A DNA stretch of 64,000 bases from Paenibacillus sp. PK3_47 (GTDB lineage Bacteria > Bacillota > Bacilli > Paenibacillales > Paenibacillaceae): NCBI RefSeq assembly GCF_023520895.1, contig NZ_CP026029.1, positions 4,526,001-4,590,000 on the forward strand, read 5' to 3'. Made by a program: the position numbers and the translations under genes. Below, piece after piece: positions 45,728-55,275 of the stretch. The notes beneath the pieces were generated by a model, which was given only the letters and a program-made list of their open reading frames with translations, made no database searches and was not told the origin of the DNA. How positions within the stretch are numbered: the first letter of the stretch is position 1; each line of letters opens with the position of its first letter.

Positions 45728-46737
45728 GCGGCCTGTTGGTTGAGGCTGTCCGCGGGGGAAGGGCGGAATCCGTTCACCGCGGTTCCATCGCGGTAGTAGA
45801 TGCCTCCGGGCGCCTGCTGTATAAGGCCGGTCATCCGGACGATTCCTTTTATGCCCGGTCCTGCCTGAAGCCTGTTCAGGCGTTGCCCGTTATTTTGTCA
45901 GGAACGGCTGACACGCTAGGGCTTACCGGCAGGGAGGTGGCCGTCTGTTGTGCTTCGCATAACGGAGAACCGTTCCATACGGAAGCTGTGAAATCGATGC
46001 TCGCCAAAGGCGGTCTTACCCCGGAGCAGCTGGGCTGCGGAGCTCATCCGCCTTACCGGGAGGAAACGTATGAGAAGCTGATGCGGAAGGGGCAGAAGCC
46101 CGCCCCTATCCACAACAACTGTTCGGGCAAACATGCCGGCCTTTTGCTTGCCGCCAGCCGGGCGGGGCTGGATCTTGCCTCCTATCTGGAGAGGGACCAT
46201 CCGCTCCAGCGGGAGATTGCGGGTTATTTATCCGCCATGGCAGGAACCAGGCAAGAAGACATTCCATGGGGAGTGGACGGCTGCGGGCTGCCGACCTACA
46301 GCCTTCCGCTGCGCCAGCTGGCCCTGGTATTCGCCCGGATTGCCGATCCTTCCAGGCTTGAACCCCGATTGGCCGGGGCCATTCTCCGGCTGGCGGATGC
46401 CATGGTCGAGCATCCGGAAATGGTTGGCGGGACGGATGAATTCGATACCGTACTGATGCAGACGGCCGGAGGCAGTATAATCGGCAAGGCAGGAGCCGAA
46501 GGGATGTACGGGATCGCGCTGCGCAATGAAGGGATCGGAATTGCTATTAAGGTCGATGACGGCAACCGCCGGGCGGCTTATCCTGCTGCAGTCGAGGTCA
46601 TCCGGCAGCTTGGTGCGCTGCCTGCGGACCGGCTGGAAGCGCTGGAACGGTTCCGGAAGCCGGCCATCCATAATAACAAAGGGGATGTAGTCGGAGAAAT
46701 CAGACCGGTATTCAAGCTGAGTCCGGGACAGGCGTAA
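45724..46737 (+). CDS. L-asparaginase of the R. etli type II family
   Basis: The 337-residue protein belongs to the asparaginase_II family, unrelated to the E. coli enzymes. It shows VHRGSIAVVDASG, FYARSCLKPVQALPV, CASHNGEPFHT, HNNCSGKHAGLL and WGVDGCGLPTYSLPL. ATG 45724 overlaps the synthetase stop (ATGA). The link to cyanophycin genes suggests a role in aspartate or asparagine turnover around the polymer, or hydrolysis of an Asp derivative; this is inference. No cysteine-rich signal or membrane segment is seen. A strong terminator follows. Confidence 0.88.
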   Translation: MSGLLVEAVRGGRAESVHRGSIAVVDASGRLLYKAGHPDDSFYARSCLKPVQALPVILSGTADTLGLTGREVAVCCASHNGEPFHTEAVKSMLAKGGLTPEQLGCGAHPPYREETYEKLMRKGQKPAPIHNNCSGKHAGLLLAASRAGLDLASYLERDHPLQREIAGYLSAMAGTRQEDIPWGVDGCGLPTYSLPLRQLALVFARIADPSRLEPRLAGAILRLADAMVEHPEMVGGTDEFDTVLMQTAGGSIIGKAGAEGMYGIALRNEGIGIAIKVDDGNRRAAYPAAVEVIRQLGALPADRLEALERFRKPAIHNNKGDVVGEIRPVFKLSPGQA

Positions 46738-46806
46738 GTAAGCGGTAACGGTAAAAGAAAGCTTTTGCCGGACTTGCCTTGTTAGGATAGCATGGCTCTG
46801 AATCAT

Positions 46807-46840
46807 AACAGCCCTTCACGATTTGTGAAGGGCTGTTTAT
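46807..46840. terminator. Bidirectional terminator between the cyanophycin cluster and the MFS gene
   Basis: AACAGCCCTTCAC (46807-46819) pairs perfectly with GTGAAGGGCTGTT (46825-46837), and T-rich sequence follows. The flanking genes converge. Confidence 0.9.
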
Positions 46841-46884
46841 TTTGCCGCAGCTTAGTGAAAGGGATCCACCGGAAGCTCCTCTGA

Positions 46885-48099
46885 TTAAGGATGAGCTTCT
46901 GTTACAGAAAGCTCTTCCGCAGAGGACCTGCGGGACAGCACCAGCAGCACCAGGGAAATGACTATGAGCAGCAGACAGCCCCAGAAAGCATGCCGGTAAC
47001 CGAGCAGATCTGCAGCTGCACCTCCGGCAAGACTTCCGAACAGCCTTCCCAGCGTAGTAGCGTTGGTATAAAGAGTGGAGGCATATCCCGGCAGGTCAGG
47101 CAGCAAATCCTGAATATAGCTGATCCCGATTGCCGAGATCACCGCGATGAAGAAGGCCATCAGCACTTGTCCGGCGATAATATGCCACAGTTCAGTTGAG
47201 GCAAGCACCAGTATATAATAGGCCAAGCCTGCAATAATTCCCCAGATCATCAGCGTACGGGTGGAATATTTGGCGGCGAGGATGCCAAGCGCCAGCATGA
47301 AGGGAATCTCCAGCAGAGCGCAGATACTCGATACCGAAGCTACATTCTGCATATTACCGCCAAGCGTGTTGATGATGAACAGCGAAGAGTTCAGGTTGTT
47401 GAGCCAGTGGCCCGTAAATAGCAGCATCACCACCAGGAACGGTATAAGCACTCTGGGATTCTGGTGAAGCTTGATCTGCAGTACGGCCTTGGCTCTAGCG
47501 GCTCCCGAAGCTGCAGGACGTTTCAGGAAGAACAGCACCAGCAGGGCATTCGCCAGAAATAGAAGAGAGGTTCCTGTAAAAATCCCCTGAAATCCGTAAC
47601 GGCCAAGAAGAAAGGAGCCGACCAGCGGACCGGTAATGAACCCCAGGGAGAACATCGACCGGAGGCTGGAATTGGCAAAAGCGTGATCGGCCGAGCGGCT
47701 GGCATTAACTGCTTCGCGTGCACTTGCGAATAACTGCGGCATGGCCGAAGCACCGATTGCAGTGAACACGGTCATGTACACCAGAAGCGGATAGTAATCA
47801 TGGATGAACAAGTATCCGGAAAAAGCCAGCGTGTTGAACAGCATAGCCGTAATCATAAGTTTTTTGCGGTTCATGCCGTTATCGGAACGTTTGGCAATCA
47901 CAGAGCTGAGCCAGACGCCGCTGATTAAAGTCACTGCGGTAAAAATCCCGAAGGCCGCTGCTGATACGCCCAGTTCCGTGGTGAAGTAAACGGCCAGAAA
48001 AGGGGCGCTGATGGAGACGGCTATCCCCTGTAGCATCATGCAGATCATAAATAATAAGTAGCCGGGAATGAGAAAAAGCTGGCGTATGCGTGTCATCAT
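46885..48099 (-). CDS. MFS transporter, sugar efflux (SET) type
   Basis: The 404-residue protein has twelve predicted helices and the major facilitator pattern. GIFTAVTLISGVWLSSVIAKRSDNGMNRKKLM is the conserved 2-3 loop, and the overall sequence resembles SetA/SetB sugar efflux proteins. It has GAAGGAG upstream with a long 13-base gap to the first of two ATGs. The direction of transport and the substrate are inferred from family only. Confidence 0.88.
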   Translation of the reverse strand: MMTRIRQLFLIPGYLLFMICMMLQGIAVSISAPFLAVYFTTELGVSAAAFGIFTAVTLISGVWLSSVIAKRSDNGMNRKKLMITAMLFNTLAFSGYLFIHDYYPLLVYMTVFTAIGASAMPQLFASAREAVNASRSADHAFANSSLRSMFSLGFITGPLVGSFLLGRYGFQGIFTGTSLLFLANALLVLFFLKRPAASGAARAKAVLQIKLHQNPRVLIPFLVVMLLFTGHWLNNLNSSLFIINTLGGNMQNVASVSSICALLEIPFMLALGILAAKYSTRTLMIWGIIAGLAYYILVLASTELWHIIAGQVLMAFFIAVISAIGISYIQDLLPDLPGYASTLYTNATTLGRLFGSLAGGAAADLLGYRHAFWGCLLLIVISLVLLVLSRRSSAEELSVTEAHP

Positions 48100-48180
48100 T
48101 TGTGTAGAGTATCTCCTTCAAAATCCTTACGGCGTTCTCTTTGGTTGGATTAGAGTATATTTACTGCTTATGTTACGGAT

Positions 48181-48525
48181 TCAATCTCCGCCACCGCCGC
48201 CACCATCTCCACCGCCACCGCCATCTCCGCCGTGACTGCCGCCATCCCAGCCGCCGTGATGACTGCCCCAGCTGCTGCCGCCCGAGCTGTGGCCATGGTG
48301 TCCATGATTTCCGCTGTTTCCGTCATTGCCATTATGGGAGTGGCGTGTGTGGTTATCATCCGGAAAAAGAGTGCTGCCCGCCCCGGTATAAAAGAAGCTG
48401 TCAGCCGAATCATCTCTGTTCTTCAGGCGTTTGTTATCTCCATAGCTGCTGTTTCTGTTATTACGCACAGCCGCGTTCACTACGATAAAGACAATCACAC
48501 CAATAAAAACAATGCCGATACCCAA
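48181..48525 (-). CDS. Small membrane protein with Gly/His-rich tail
   Basis: The 114 residues start with one membrane helix (GIGIVFIGVIVFIVVNAAV, about 2-21), then a charged linker and a tail rich in Gly, Ser, His and Asp that ends in runs of Gly and Asp. Start is TTG with AAGGAG nine bases upstream. Codon use in the tail follows a GGN pattern, so a real gene is likely, though low complexity lowers certainty. Such Gly-rich one-helix proteins are common in Bacillales and have no assigned function. Confidence 0.65.
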   Translation of the reverse strand: MGIGIVFIGVIVFIVVNAAVRNNRNSSYGDNKRLKNRDDSADSFFYTGAGSTLFPDDNHTRHSHNGNDGNSGNHGHHGHSSGGSSWGSHHGGWDGGSHGGDGGGGGDGGGGGGD

Positions 48526-48752
48526 TAGTCACCGCTCCTTTTAGCATAAATTGATTAAGAACTGGAAATGTCAGGTTTTCCTGTTAAGATTGTACCATAA
48601 GATGGCAAGAGCGAAAGTGATTTTACTGTTCATCAGGTAGAAGCAGAAATTCGCCGGGTTGTTAAAGAATTAGACACTTATGCGATGATTCGCCTCAAGC
48701 ATTGTGGTAAGTATAGTAAGTATACAATTCATTCGTTAAGGGGACTTCCGTT

Positions 48753-49616
48753 ATGAACAGTAATGTACAGAGCCGGATTACACTGCCTGATGGTGCCTCT
48801 GTGCCCAGAATCGGGCAGGGAACCTGGAATATGGGCGAGGAGCCGTCCCGCCGTGCTGAAGAAATCGCCTCCTTGAGACTGGGAGTGGAGCTTGGCATGA
48901 ATTTGATTGATACCGCTGAAATGTACGGTGACGGACGCTCGGAGGAACTGGTTGGTGAAGCGGTTAAGGGGATCCGTGATGATGTGTTTCTGGTTTCCAA
49001 GGTATATCCGCACAATGCCGGCATGGAGCGTCTGGCCCGCAGCTGCGAAGCGAGTCTGAAACGCCTTGGAACGGATCATCTGGATCTGTATCTTCTGCAC
49101 TGGAGAGGCAGTATTCCGCTTGAGGAGACAGTGGAAGAGATGGAAAAGCTGGTGGCTGCAGGTAAAATCAGCCGCTGGGGTGTATCCAATCTGGATACGG
49201 ACGAGATGAAGAGCTTGCTGCGCATTCCGGGCGGTAATCACTGTGCTGTCAACCAGGTGCTGTATCACCTGGGGTCGAGGGGCATTGAACATGACCTGCT
49301 CCCCTGGCAGCAGAGCCGCAAAATTCCTGTGATGGCCTATTCTCCGCTTGCCCAGGCCGGCACGCTGAGAAAAGGGCTGACGGAGAACGCAGAGCTGAAG
49401 GAGATCGCCTCGAATCATGGTGTGACTCCGCTGCAGATTATGCTCGCCTGGAGTATCCATAAAGACCAGGTCATCGCCATTCCCAAGGCCGGCACCCGTG
49501 AGCATGTTACCGCTAATGCGGAGGCCGGAAGGATCAAGCTTAGCGCAGACGATTTATGGAGGCTGGACGAGGCTTTTCCGCAGCCAGGATGGAGAGTTCC
49601 GCTGGATATGATTTAA
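48753..49616 (+). CDS. Aldo/keto reductase
   Basis: The 287-residue NADPH-dependent reductase has the family residues in LIDTAEMYGDG (Asp and Tyr), FLVSKVYPHN (Lys) and YLLHWRG (His), and the cofactor-binding end AIPKAGTREHVTANA. It is of the YeaE/YtbE subgroup. AAGGGGAC lies upstream of the ATG. It is a single gene with its own terminator; the substrate is unknown. Confidence 0.93.
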   Translation: MNSNVQSRITLPDGASVPRIGQGTWNMGEEPSRRAEEIASLRLGVELGMNLIDTAEMYGDGRSEELVGEAVKGIRDDVFLVSKVYPHNAGMERLARSCEASLKRLGTDHLDLYLLHWRGSIPLEETVEEMEKLVAAGKISRWGVSNLDTDEMKSLLRIPGGNHCAVNQVLYHLGSRGIEHDLLPWQQSRKIPVMAYSPLAQAGTLRKGLTENAELKEIASNHGVTPLQIMLAWSIHKDQVIAIPKAGTREHVTANAEAGRIKLSADDLWRLDEAFPQPGWRVPLDMI

Positions 49617-49631
49617 CCCGGCTGTAATATT

Positions 49632-49663
49632 GACTGTCCGTTTTGACGGACGGTCTTTTTTTT
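49632..49663 (+). terminator. Terminator of the aldo/keto reductase gene
   Basis: GACTGTCCG (49632-49640) pairs with CGGACGGTC (49647-49655) with one wobble, followed by eight T. Confidence 0.9.
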
Positions 49664-50026
49664 GCACATTTATAATGTTTGGAGAATTGAAAACGGTTTA
49701 ATTATACTCAGAGACAGCGTAATCCGGCGCCGGAAATGCTGATAGTAAGGGAGTAGAAAAATGAATTATGTACAACCTATACGGGAGTCCTGAAGTCATA
49801 GCGTACTTCCTTTTTTTGCTGTCTATAATCTTTTGATGTCTGCGGAAGCCCTGTGGCAGCAGCTCTTAAATGTTGTCAACAACCTTCATGACGAAACCGT
49901 GTTTTCAATGTAATGACAAAGAAAGCGCTTTGAATTAATCTATGTTCACAGGGGATAACCTTTAAGGACGATTTAGAAGTTTTAATTGAAGGCATCCCAT
50001 TCAATTCATATAAGGGGGCATATTAA
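49664..50026. other. Leader region of the mannitol operon
   Basis: The region holds a TATAAT at 49671, a candidate ten-residue reading frame at 49761-49793 followed by a weak hairpin and seven T, an inverted pair TTGTCA (49873) / TGACAA (49914) that could be part of an MtlR site, a candidate cre site, and the mtlA RBS (AAGGGGG). No larger gene is present. Confidence 0.5.
49920..49933. promoter_or_regulatory. Candidate catabolite-responsive element (cre) of mtlA
   Basis: AGAAAGCGCTTTGA differs from the consensus TGWAANCGNTNWCA at two positions, keeps the central CG and is palindromic in its core. It lies about 95 bases upstream of the mtlA start, as expected for CcpA control of a mannitol operon. 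Confidence 0.5.
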
Positions 50027-51484
50027 ATGGCCACATCGACAACACCGGCAACACAAACTTCATCCGGTTCGGCAAGGGTGAAAGTACAACAATTCGGCCG
50101 CTTGCTCAGCGGTATGGTTATGCCGAACATCGGCGCCTTTATCGCCTGGGGATTAATTACGGCTTTGTTTATTCCGACAGGATGGATTCCAAATGAGAGT
50201 TTGGCTGCGCTTGTAGATCCAATGATCAAATACCTGCTTCCATTGCTGATCGGTTATACCGGCGGACAGATGGTGCACGGCAAACGCGGCGGTGTTATCG
50301 GGGCAGTCGTTACGATGGGTGTTATCGTCGGTTCTTCGATTCCGATGTTCCTTGGAGCGATGCTCGTCGGTCCGCTGGCCGGATGGATTTTAAAGCAATT
50401 TGACAAAGCGGTTGACGGGAAAATTAAGGCCGGATTTGAAATGCTGGTCAATAACTTCTCGCTGGGTATTATTGGCGGCGGCTTAGCTATTGCGGCATTG
50501 AAAGGTATTGGACCGCTAATTGAAGGATTAACAAATATCCTTTCTAATGGTGTGGAATTCCTGGTTAACAACCATCTGTTACCACTTGTTAACATCATTA
50601 TCGAACCGGCAAAAATCTTGTTCTTGAACAACGCCATTAACCATGGGATATTAACTCCTATCGCTACAGAAGAATCACTAAGATTAGGCAAATCAATTCT
50701 TTACATGCTGGAATCCAATCCTGGACCTGGACTTGGCATCCTGCTTGCTTACTGGCTGGTTGGAAAAGGATCTGCCAAAGCTTCCGCTCCCGGCGCAGTA
50801 GTTATTCATTTTCTAGGTGGTATTCATGAGATTTATTTCCCTTATATCCTTATGAATCCGCGTCTGATTCTGGCCGTTATCGCCGGCGGGGTCTCCGGAA
50901 CATTTACATTCCAAATGTTGGGTGCGGGTCTTACAGCTTCTCCGTCCCCAGGCAGTATCTTTGCTTACTTCGCAATGACGCCAAAAGGCGGATATTTCCC
51001 GATGATTGCCGGTGTAGTCGTTGCTACGATTGTATCATTCCTGATCGCATCCCTTCTGCTTAAGACTGTCAAGAAGACTGATGAAGAGGATAATGACCTG
51101 GAAGCGGCAGCAGCAAAAATGAAAGACATGAAAGCTGCCGGTACTGCGGCATCCCCGGTTGTTGCAACTGCTGCAACTGGTAATGTAGCTGCCAATGTCC
51201 GCAACAAAGCGGATGTACACAAGATTGTATTCGCTTGTGATGCCGGAATGGGCTCCAGTGCAATGGGTGCTTCGGTATTGAGAAAGAAACTGCAGGGTGC
51301 AGGCGTGAACCTTACGGTTGTCAATTCAGCTGTCAGTGAAATTCCTGCGGATGCAGATATCGTCATTACCCAGAAGACACTGACAGACCGGGCGATCGCA
51401 AGCAATCCGAATGCAGAGCATATTTCGATCGATAACTTCCTTAAGAGCCCGAAATATGATGAGCTCGTGGAACGTTTGAAGTAA
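50027..51484 (+). CDS. mtlA: Mannitol-specific PTS enzyme IICB
   Basis: The protein imports and phosphorylates mannitol to mannitol 1-phosphate. The 485 residues have the multi-helix IIC domain (about 15-345, with MVMPNIGAFIAWG and MVHGKRGGVIGA, and GGIHEIYFPY near the substrate site) and a C-terminal IIB domain with the phospho-Cys404 in FACDAGMGSSAMGAS. There is no IIA domain; that is coded by mtlF downstream. AAGGGGGCATATTAA precedes the ATG. It is the first gene of the mannitol operon. Confidence 0.97.
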   Translation: MATSTTPATQTSSGSARVKVQQFGRLLSGMVMPNIGAFIAWGLITALFIPTGWIPNESLAALVDPMIKYLLPLLIGYTGGQMVHGKRGGVIGAVVTMGVIVGSSIPMFLGAMLVGPLAGWILKQFDKAVDGKIKAGFEMLVNNFSLGIIGGGLAIAALKGIGPLIEGLTNILSNGVEFLVNNHLLPLVNIIIEPAKILFLNNAINHGILTPIATEESLRLGKSILYMLESNPGPGLGILLAYWLVGKGSAKASAPGAVVIHFLGGIHEIYFPYILMNPRLILAVIAGGVSGTFTFQMLGAGLTASPSPGSIFAYFAMTPKGGYFPMIAGVVVATIVSFLIASLLLKTVKKTDEEDNDLEAAAAKMKDMKAAGTAASPVVATAATGNVAANVRNKADVHKIVFACDAGMGSSAMGASVLRKKLQGAGVNLTVVNSAVSEIPADADIVITQKTLTDRAIASNPNAEHISIDNFLKSPKYDELVERLK

Positions 51485-51525
51485 GGGAATAATGTTTAGA
51501 AAAGACGTATAACGCTAAATAAGGA

Positions 51526-51556
51526 GACGCTGGCCCCCCAAGCCAGCGTTTGTCTC
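51526..51556 (+). terminator. Hairpin between mtlA and mtlR
   Basis: GGAGACGCTGGC... pairs with GCCAGCG...GTCTCC: the stem ACGCTGGC/GCCAGCGT is perfect around CCCCCAA, with an outer GGAGAC/GTCTCC. It is followed by ATTTTAG, a poor T-run, so partial termination or a message-processing stem is likelier than full termination. Confidence 0.6.
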
Positions 51557-51580
51557 CATTTTAGGGCGGAGGCTACGGTT

Positions 51581-53644
51581 ATGAGGAAAGTTACCGCCAG
51601 ACAGCGCCAGATTATCTGGCTGCTTCTCGGCGTAAATGAAGAAATCACAGCCGCCGAAATCGCCGAAGGAATCGGTGTAAGTGTAAGAACCGTTCACCGC
51701 GAGATGGAAGACATCGAACAGACGCTGGCAGGCTTCGGGCTGGATCTGATCCGCAAGACGGGAAAAGGGATCCAGATCAGCGGGCCAGAGGCAGGGCTTG
51801 CGGAACTCCGGTTATTTTTGCGGGAGGAAAAGCCTGCAGAGTATTCCAGTGAGGACCGTAAGGTCTATGAGCTCTGCGTGCTGCTGGAAGCCGAGGAGCC
51901 GGTAAAGCTGTTTACTCTGGCCCACTGGCTTAAGGTTACAGTAGCTTCCGTCAGTTATGATCTGGATGAATTGGAGCCCTGGGTCCGCAAGTTTAATCTG
52001 CAGCTGGTCCGAAGGCGGGGTTACGGTGTAGAGATTACGGGCAGTGAGATTGATAAACGTAGGGCAATAGGCCGGCTGGCCGCGGAGCATCTGGATCTGT
52101 CCGATCTGGTGGGATACTCCCCCCAGACATCGAACAGCCCGGTGTTCAGGATTCTCCTTGCTGCGGTAGGCAAAGATAATCTTATGGATGTAGAAAATAC
52201 GCTGTGGGACATGGAATGGAACTGGACCGCGGAGCTCCCTGAGATCGTCTATATGGAAATGCTGCTTGGCCTGGCCGTAACCACCCGGCGGATTGAGATT
52301 GGTCGCGCAATCGACGTCAGCGGTGATGCGGGATATCCTATGCTATCTGACAACCGCAATATTGCCGGAGCAGAAGCCTTTGTCCGGCGCCTTGCCGCTG
52401 CAATCGGACAGGAAGTTCCCCGGGCGGAGGTTCTGTATATAGCCGGCCTGTTTGACCGCGTGCAGGAGTCCTTTTCCTCAGCAGGGGTTGCCTATGGTGA
52501 TGTTGAACTGATGGAGATTGTGTACAGATTAACTGAAGGAGTCGTTAAGCGTACAGGGATTCCTTTCCACGGCGACCGTTCCCTGCGCGAAGGGCTGCTT
52601 ATGCATATGGACCCAGCGTTCAAGCGGCTGCGTGAAGGCACCCGTATCCGCAACCCGCTGCTTGGTCCGATCCGCAAGGATTATGAGTACTTGTTTCAAA
52701 TTGTCAGAAGCTCGGTGGCGGAGCTTGCGCTGGATCTGGAAATTCCCGATGAAGAAATCGGCTTTCTGGTCATGCATTTCGGCGCATCCGTCGAACGGCT
52801 GAACCAGCTCAATCACGGTGTGCGGGCGATTCTGGTCTGCGCCAGCGGTCTCAGCTCCTCCCGCCTGCTTGCTACAAGACTGGCCAAGGAAATGCCGCAG
52901 ATCGAAATTCTCGGCAATGTTTCCTGGTATGAAGCTGCTCGCATGCCTCAGGAAGACTATGATCTGATCATTTCTACAATTGATCTACCGCTGGATAAAG
53001 ACCGCTATATCAAGATCAGTCCCCTGCTTACAGGGGAAGAGATAGAGAAGCTGCTTGGTTATATTCAAACTCTTACACACCGTGAGCGTGATACCGTGCC
53101 CGGCGAGCCGCGAAAAGTTGCCAGGGACGAGAATGCGCTGGACCGCTTGAAAAGCTACAAAGGCACTTTGGATGAGAGTGTCAGCCTGCTGGAGCGTTTC
53201 CGCTTTTATCCGCTGGATAATGAAGGGGTTTCGCTTACGGACACGATCTCGGCCATGCTTGATTTCCTCAAGGGCAGCGGAGTTGTCGGAGATGCCGGCA
53301 TTCTCCAGGAACGTCTCATGGAACGTGAAAGAATGGCCAGTCAGGTGATTCCTGATACCGGTCTGGCCCTCTTTCATACGCGGAGCAGCCAAATCCATAT
53401 GTCTTCTTTGACACTTTACCGTCTGCAGCAGCCGGTGGTGCTGGAAGGGGAGACAGAGGTCAGGGTCATCCTGCTGATGCTTGCACCGCGGAAGCTGTCC
53501 AGGGAGAGCCTGGAGGTGCTTAGCGAGATCAGTGCCATGCTGCTGGATTCCGAGCTGGTCAGACTCCTTGAGGAGCGGACAGAGTCCGAAATCAGGGGAT
53601 ACTTATCGTCAGAGCTGCTTCATTTCTTCGAAAATAAAATGTGA
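51581..53644 (+). CDS. mtlR: Mannitol operon activator MtlR (BglG/MtlR family)
   Basis: The 687 residues comprise an HTH_11 domain (about 5-60), a second DNA-binding region, two PRD domains (about 190-290 and 305-405), an EIIB-like domain (about 410-500, ILVCASGLSSSRLLATRL) and an EIIA-like domain (about 540-680, LFHTRSSQIHMSSL). In Bacillus and Geobacillus this protein activates mtl transcription and is controlled by PTS phosphorylation of these domains. ATG 51581 has GGGCGGAGG upstream. The hairpin AGACGCTGGC...GCCAGCGTTTGTCT between mtlA and mtlR (51526-51556) may lower or process the downstream message. Confidence 0.95.
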   Translation: MRKVTARQRQIIWLLLGVNEEITAAEIAEGIGVSVRTVHREMEDIEQTLAGFGLDLIRKTGKGIQISGPEAGLAELRLFLREEKPAEYSSEDRKVYELCVLLEAEEPVKLFTLAHWLKVTVASVSYDLDELEPWVRKFNLQLVRRRGYGVEITGSEIDKRRAIGRLAAEHLDLSDLVGYSPQTSNSPVFRILLAAVGKDNLMDVENTLWDMEWNWTAELPEIVYMEMLLGLAVTTRRIEIGRAIDVSGDAGYPMLSDNRNIAGAEAFVRRLAAAIGQEVPRAEVLYIAGLFDRVQESFSSAGVAYGDVELMEIVYRLTEGVVKRTGIPFHGDRSLREGLLMHMDPAFKRLREGTRIRNPLLGPIRKDYEYLFQIVRSSVAELALDLEIPDEEIGFLVMHFGASVERLNQLNHGVRAILVCASGLSSSRLLATRLAKEMPQIEILGNVSWYEAARMPQEDYDLIISTIDLPLDKDRYIKISPLLTGEEIEKLLGYIQTLTHRERDTVPGEPRKVARDENALDRLKSYKGTLDESVSLLERFRFYPLDNEGVSLTDTISAMLDFLKGSGVVGDAGILQERLMERERMASQVIPDTGLALFHTRSSQIHMSSLTLYRLQQPVVLEGETEVRVILLMLAPRKLSRESLEVLSEISAMLLDSELVRLLEERTESEIRGYLSSELLHFFENKM

Positions 53645-53660
53645 AAGCGAGAGAAACCAT

Positions 53661-54095
53661 ATGAGTATACTATCCGAAAATAAAGTGATTATGAACGGTA
53701 CCGCCAAAGATAAATACGAGGCTATTGCTATGGCCGGCAAGCTGCTGGTGGAAGCAGGACATGTAACTGAAGAGTATGTGCCAAAAATGCTGGAGCGTGA
53801 AGAAGTTGTATCGACATACATGGGCGGAGGCCTGGCTATTCCCCATGGTACCAAAGATGCAAGACCTTTCATCAAATCTACTGGCCTTTCCATCATCCGT
53901 TTTCCTGAAGGCGTGGATTTTGGTGGGGATGAGCCGGCTTTTGTTGTAATCGGGATTGCTGCAGCAGGCGACAACCACATGGAAGTGCTGACCAATGTAG
54001 CGATGATCTTTACCGAAGATGACGCGATTGAGCGGGTGATGAACGCGCCTACCCCAGCGGATGTAATTGCCATCTTTGAAGGGGGCATGGAATAA
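53661..54095 (+). CDS. mtlF: Mannitol-specific PTS enzyme IIA
   Basis: The 144-residue cytoplasmic phosphocarrier passes phosphate from HPr to the IIB domain of MtlA. The active His62 is in GLAIPHGTKDA. I chose the ATG giving MSILSENKV; the frame is open further upstream but overlaps mtlR. The RBS is weak (GAGAGAAACC). Its stop overlaps the mtlD start (TAATG). Confidence 0.95.
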   Translation: MSILSENKVIMNGTAKDKYEAIAMAGKLLVEAGHVTEEYVPKMLEREEVVSTYMGGGLAIPHGTKDARPFIKSTGLSIIRFPEGVDFGGDEPAFVVIGIAAAGDNHMEVLTNVAMIFTEDDAIERVMNAPTPADVIAIFEGGME

Positions 54096-55240
54096 TGAAG
54101 GCTGTTCATTTCGGTGCAGGTAATATCGGGAGAGGGTTCATCGGCCTGCTCCTGTCCCAGGCAGGGTATGAGGTATGTTTTGTCGATGTGAACGAAGCCT
54201 TTGTGGCACAGCTTAAGGAACGCGGGGAATACCCGGTGACACTGGCCAGTGAAGGCCGGGAAACCGTAATTGTAAAGAATGTGACTGCACTCAGCAGTGT
54301 TACTCATGCCGAAGAGGTGGCAGCGGCGATTGCTGAAGCAGATCTCATGACAACAGCGGTGGGCGTTACCATTCTGAAGCATATTGCCGGCACTGTGGCT
54401 GAAGGGATCAAGAGACGGGTGGCCGTCTCTGATGCGCCGCTGCATGTGATTGCCTGCGAAAATGCCATCGGCGGCAGCGCCCAGCTCAAGGAGCTGGTAT
54501 ATGAGAAGCTGGATGAGGCTTCCCGTATCAAAGCAGATGCATCCGTAGCGTTCCCAAATGCGGCTGTGGACCGGATTGTTCCGCTGCAGCAGCATGAGGA
54601 TATACTCAAAGTCGTAGTAGAACCGTTCTATGAATGGGTTGTGGATTCCTCCCAGATGATTCCGGGATATACACCGGTAGAAGGCGTGCATTACGTAGAG
54701 AACCTGGAGCCTTATATCGAGCGCAAACTGTTCACTGTAAATACAGGGCATTGTTCTGCGGCTTACCTCGGCTATTTGCGCGGTTACGAGACGATCCAGC
54801 AGGCGATGGCTGATGAAAGCCTGACTGCCCGGGTACGCGAAGTACTGGAGGAGACCGGCGCTGTTCTTACGCAAAAGCATGGATTTGATGAGGCAGAGCA
54901 TGGGAAGTACATCGACAAAATCCTTGAGCGTTTCCGTAATCCTGCACTGACCGATGAAGTGTCCCGTGTAGGACGTTCGCCAATCCGCAAGCTGTCTCCT
55001 AACGACCGGCTTGTATCGCCGGCGCTGCAGGCGTACGACAGGGGACTTGGATACAAGGCTCTGACACGTTCTATGGCGGGGGCACTGCTGTTCAAGGCTG
55101 CAGATGACCCGGAGGCGGTGGAGCTCCAAGCAGCGATCGCCGAGCTTGGAGTGGAAGCAGCGCTAACCAAGTACACGGGTCTGGATGCAGACCATGCCGT
55201 ACATCAGTCTGTAATGGCGGAATACGCAGCGCTGAAATAG
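54095..55240 (+). CDS. mtlD: Mannitol-1-phosphate 5-dehydrogenase
   Basis: The enzyme oxidises mannitol 1-phosphate to fructose 6-phosphate with NAD. The 381-residue protein has the N-terminal NAD motif AVHFGAGNIGRGFIG and the polyol dehydrogenase C-domain with NLEPYIERKLFTVNTGHCSAAYLG (Lys and His of the active site). Length and motifs are typical. It is the last gene of the operon and ends at a strong hairpin. Confidence 0.97.
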   Translation: MKAVHFGAGNIGRGFIGLLLSQAGYEVCFVDVNEAFVAQLKERGEYPVTLASEGRETVIVKNVTALSSVTHAEEVAAAIAEADLMTTAVGVTILKHIAGTVAEGIKRRVAVSDAPLHVIACENAIGGSAQLKELVYEKLDEASRIKADASVAFPNAAVDRIVPLQQHEDILKVVVEPFYEWVVDSSQMIPGYTPVEGVHYVENLEPYIERKLFTVNTGHCSAAYLGYLRGYETIQQAMADESLTARVREVLEETGAVLTQKHGFDEAEHGKYIDKILERFRNPALTDEVSRVGRSPIRKLSPNDRLVSPALQAYDRGLGYKALTRSMAGALLFKAADDPEAVELQAAIAELGVEAALTKYTGLDADHAVHQSVMAEYAALK

Positions 55241-55275
55241 AGATCTGAGGCCGGTGCTGTTACCGGAACAAATAA

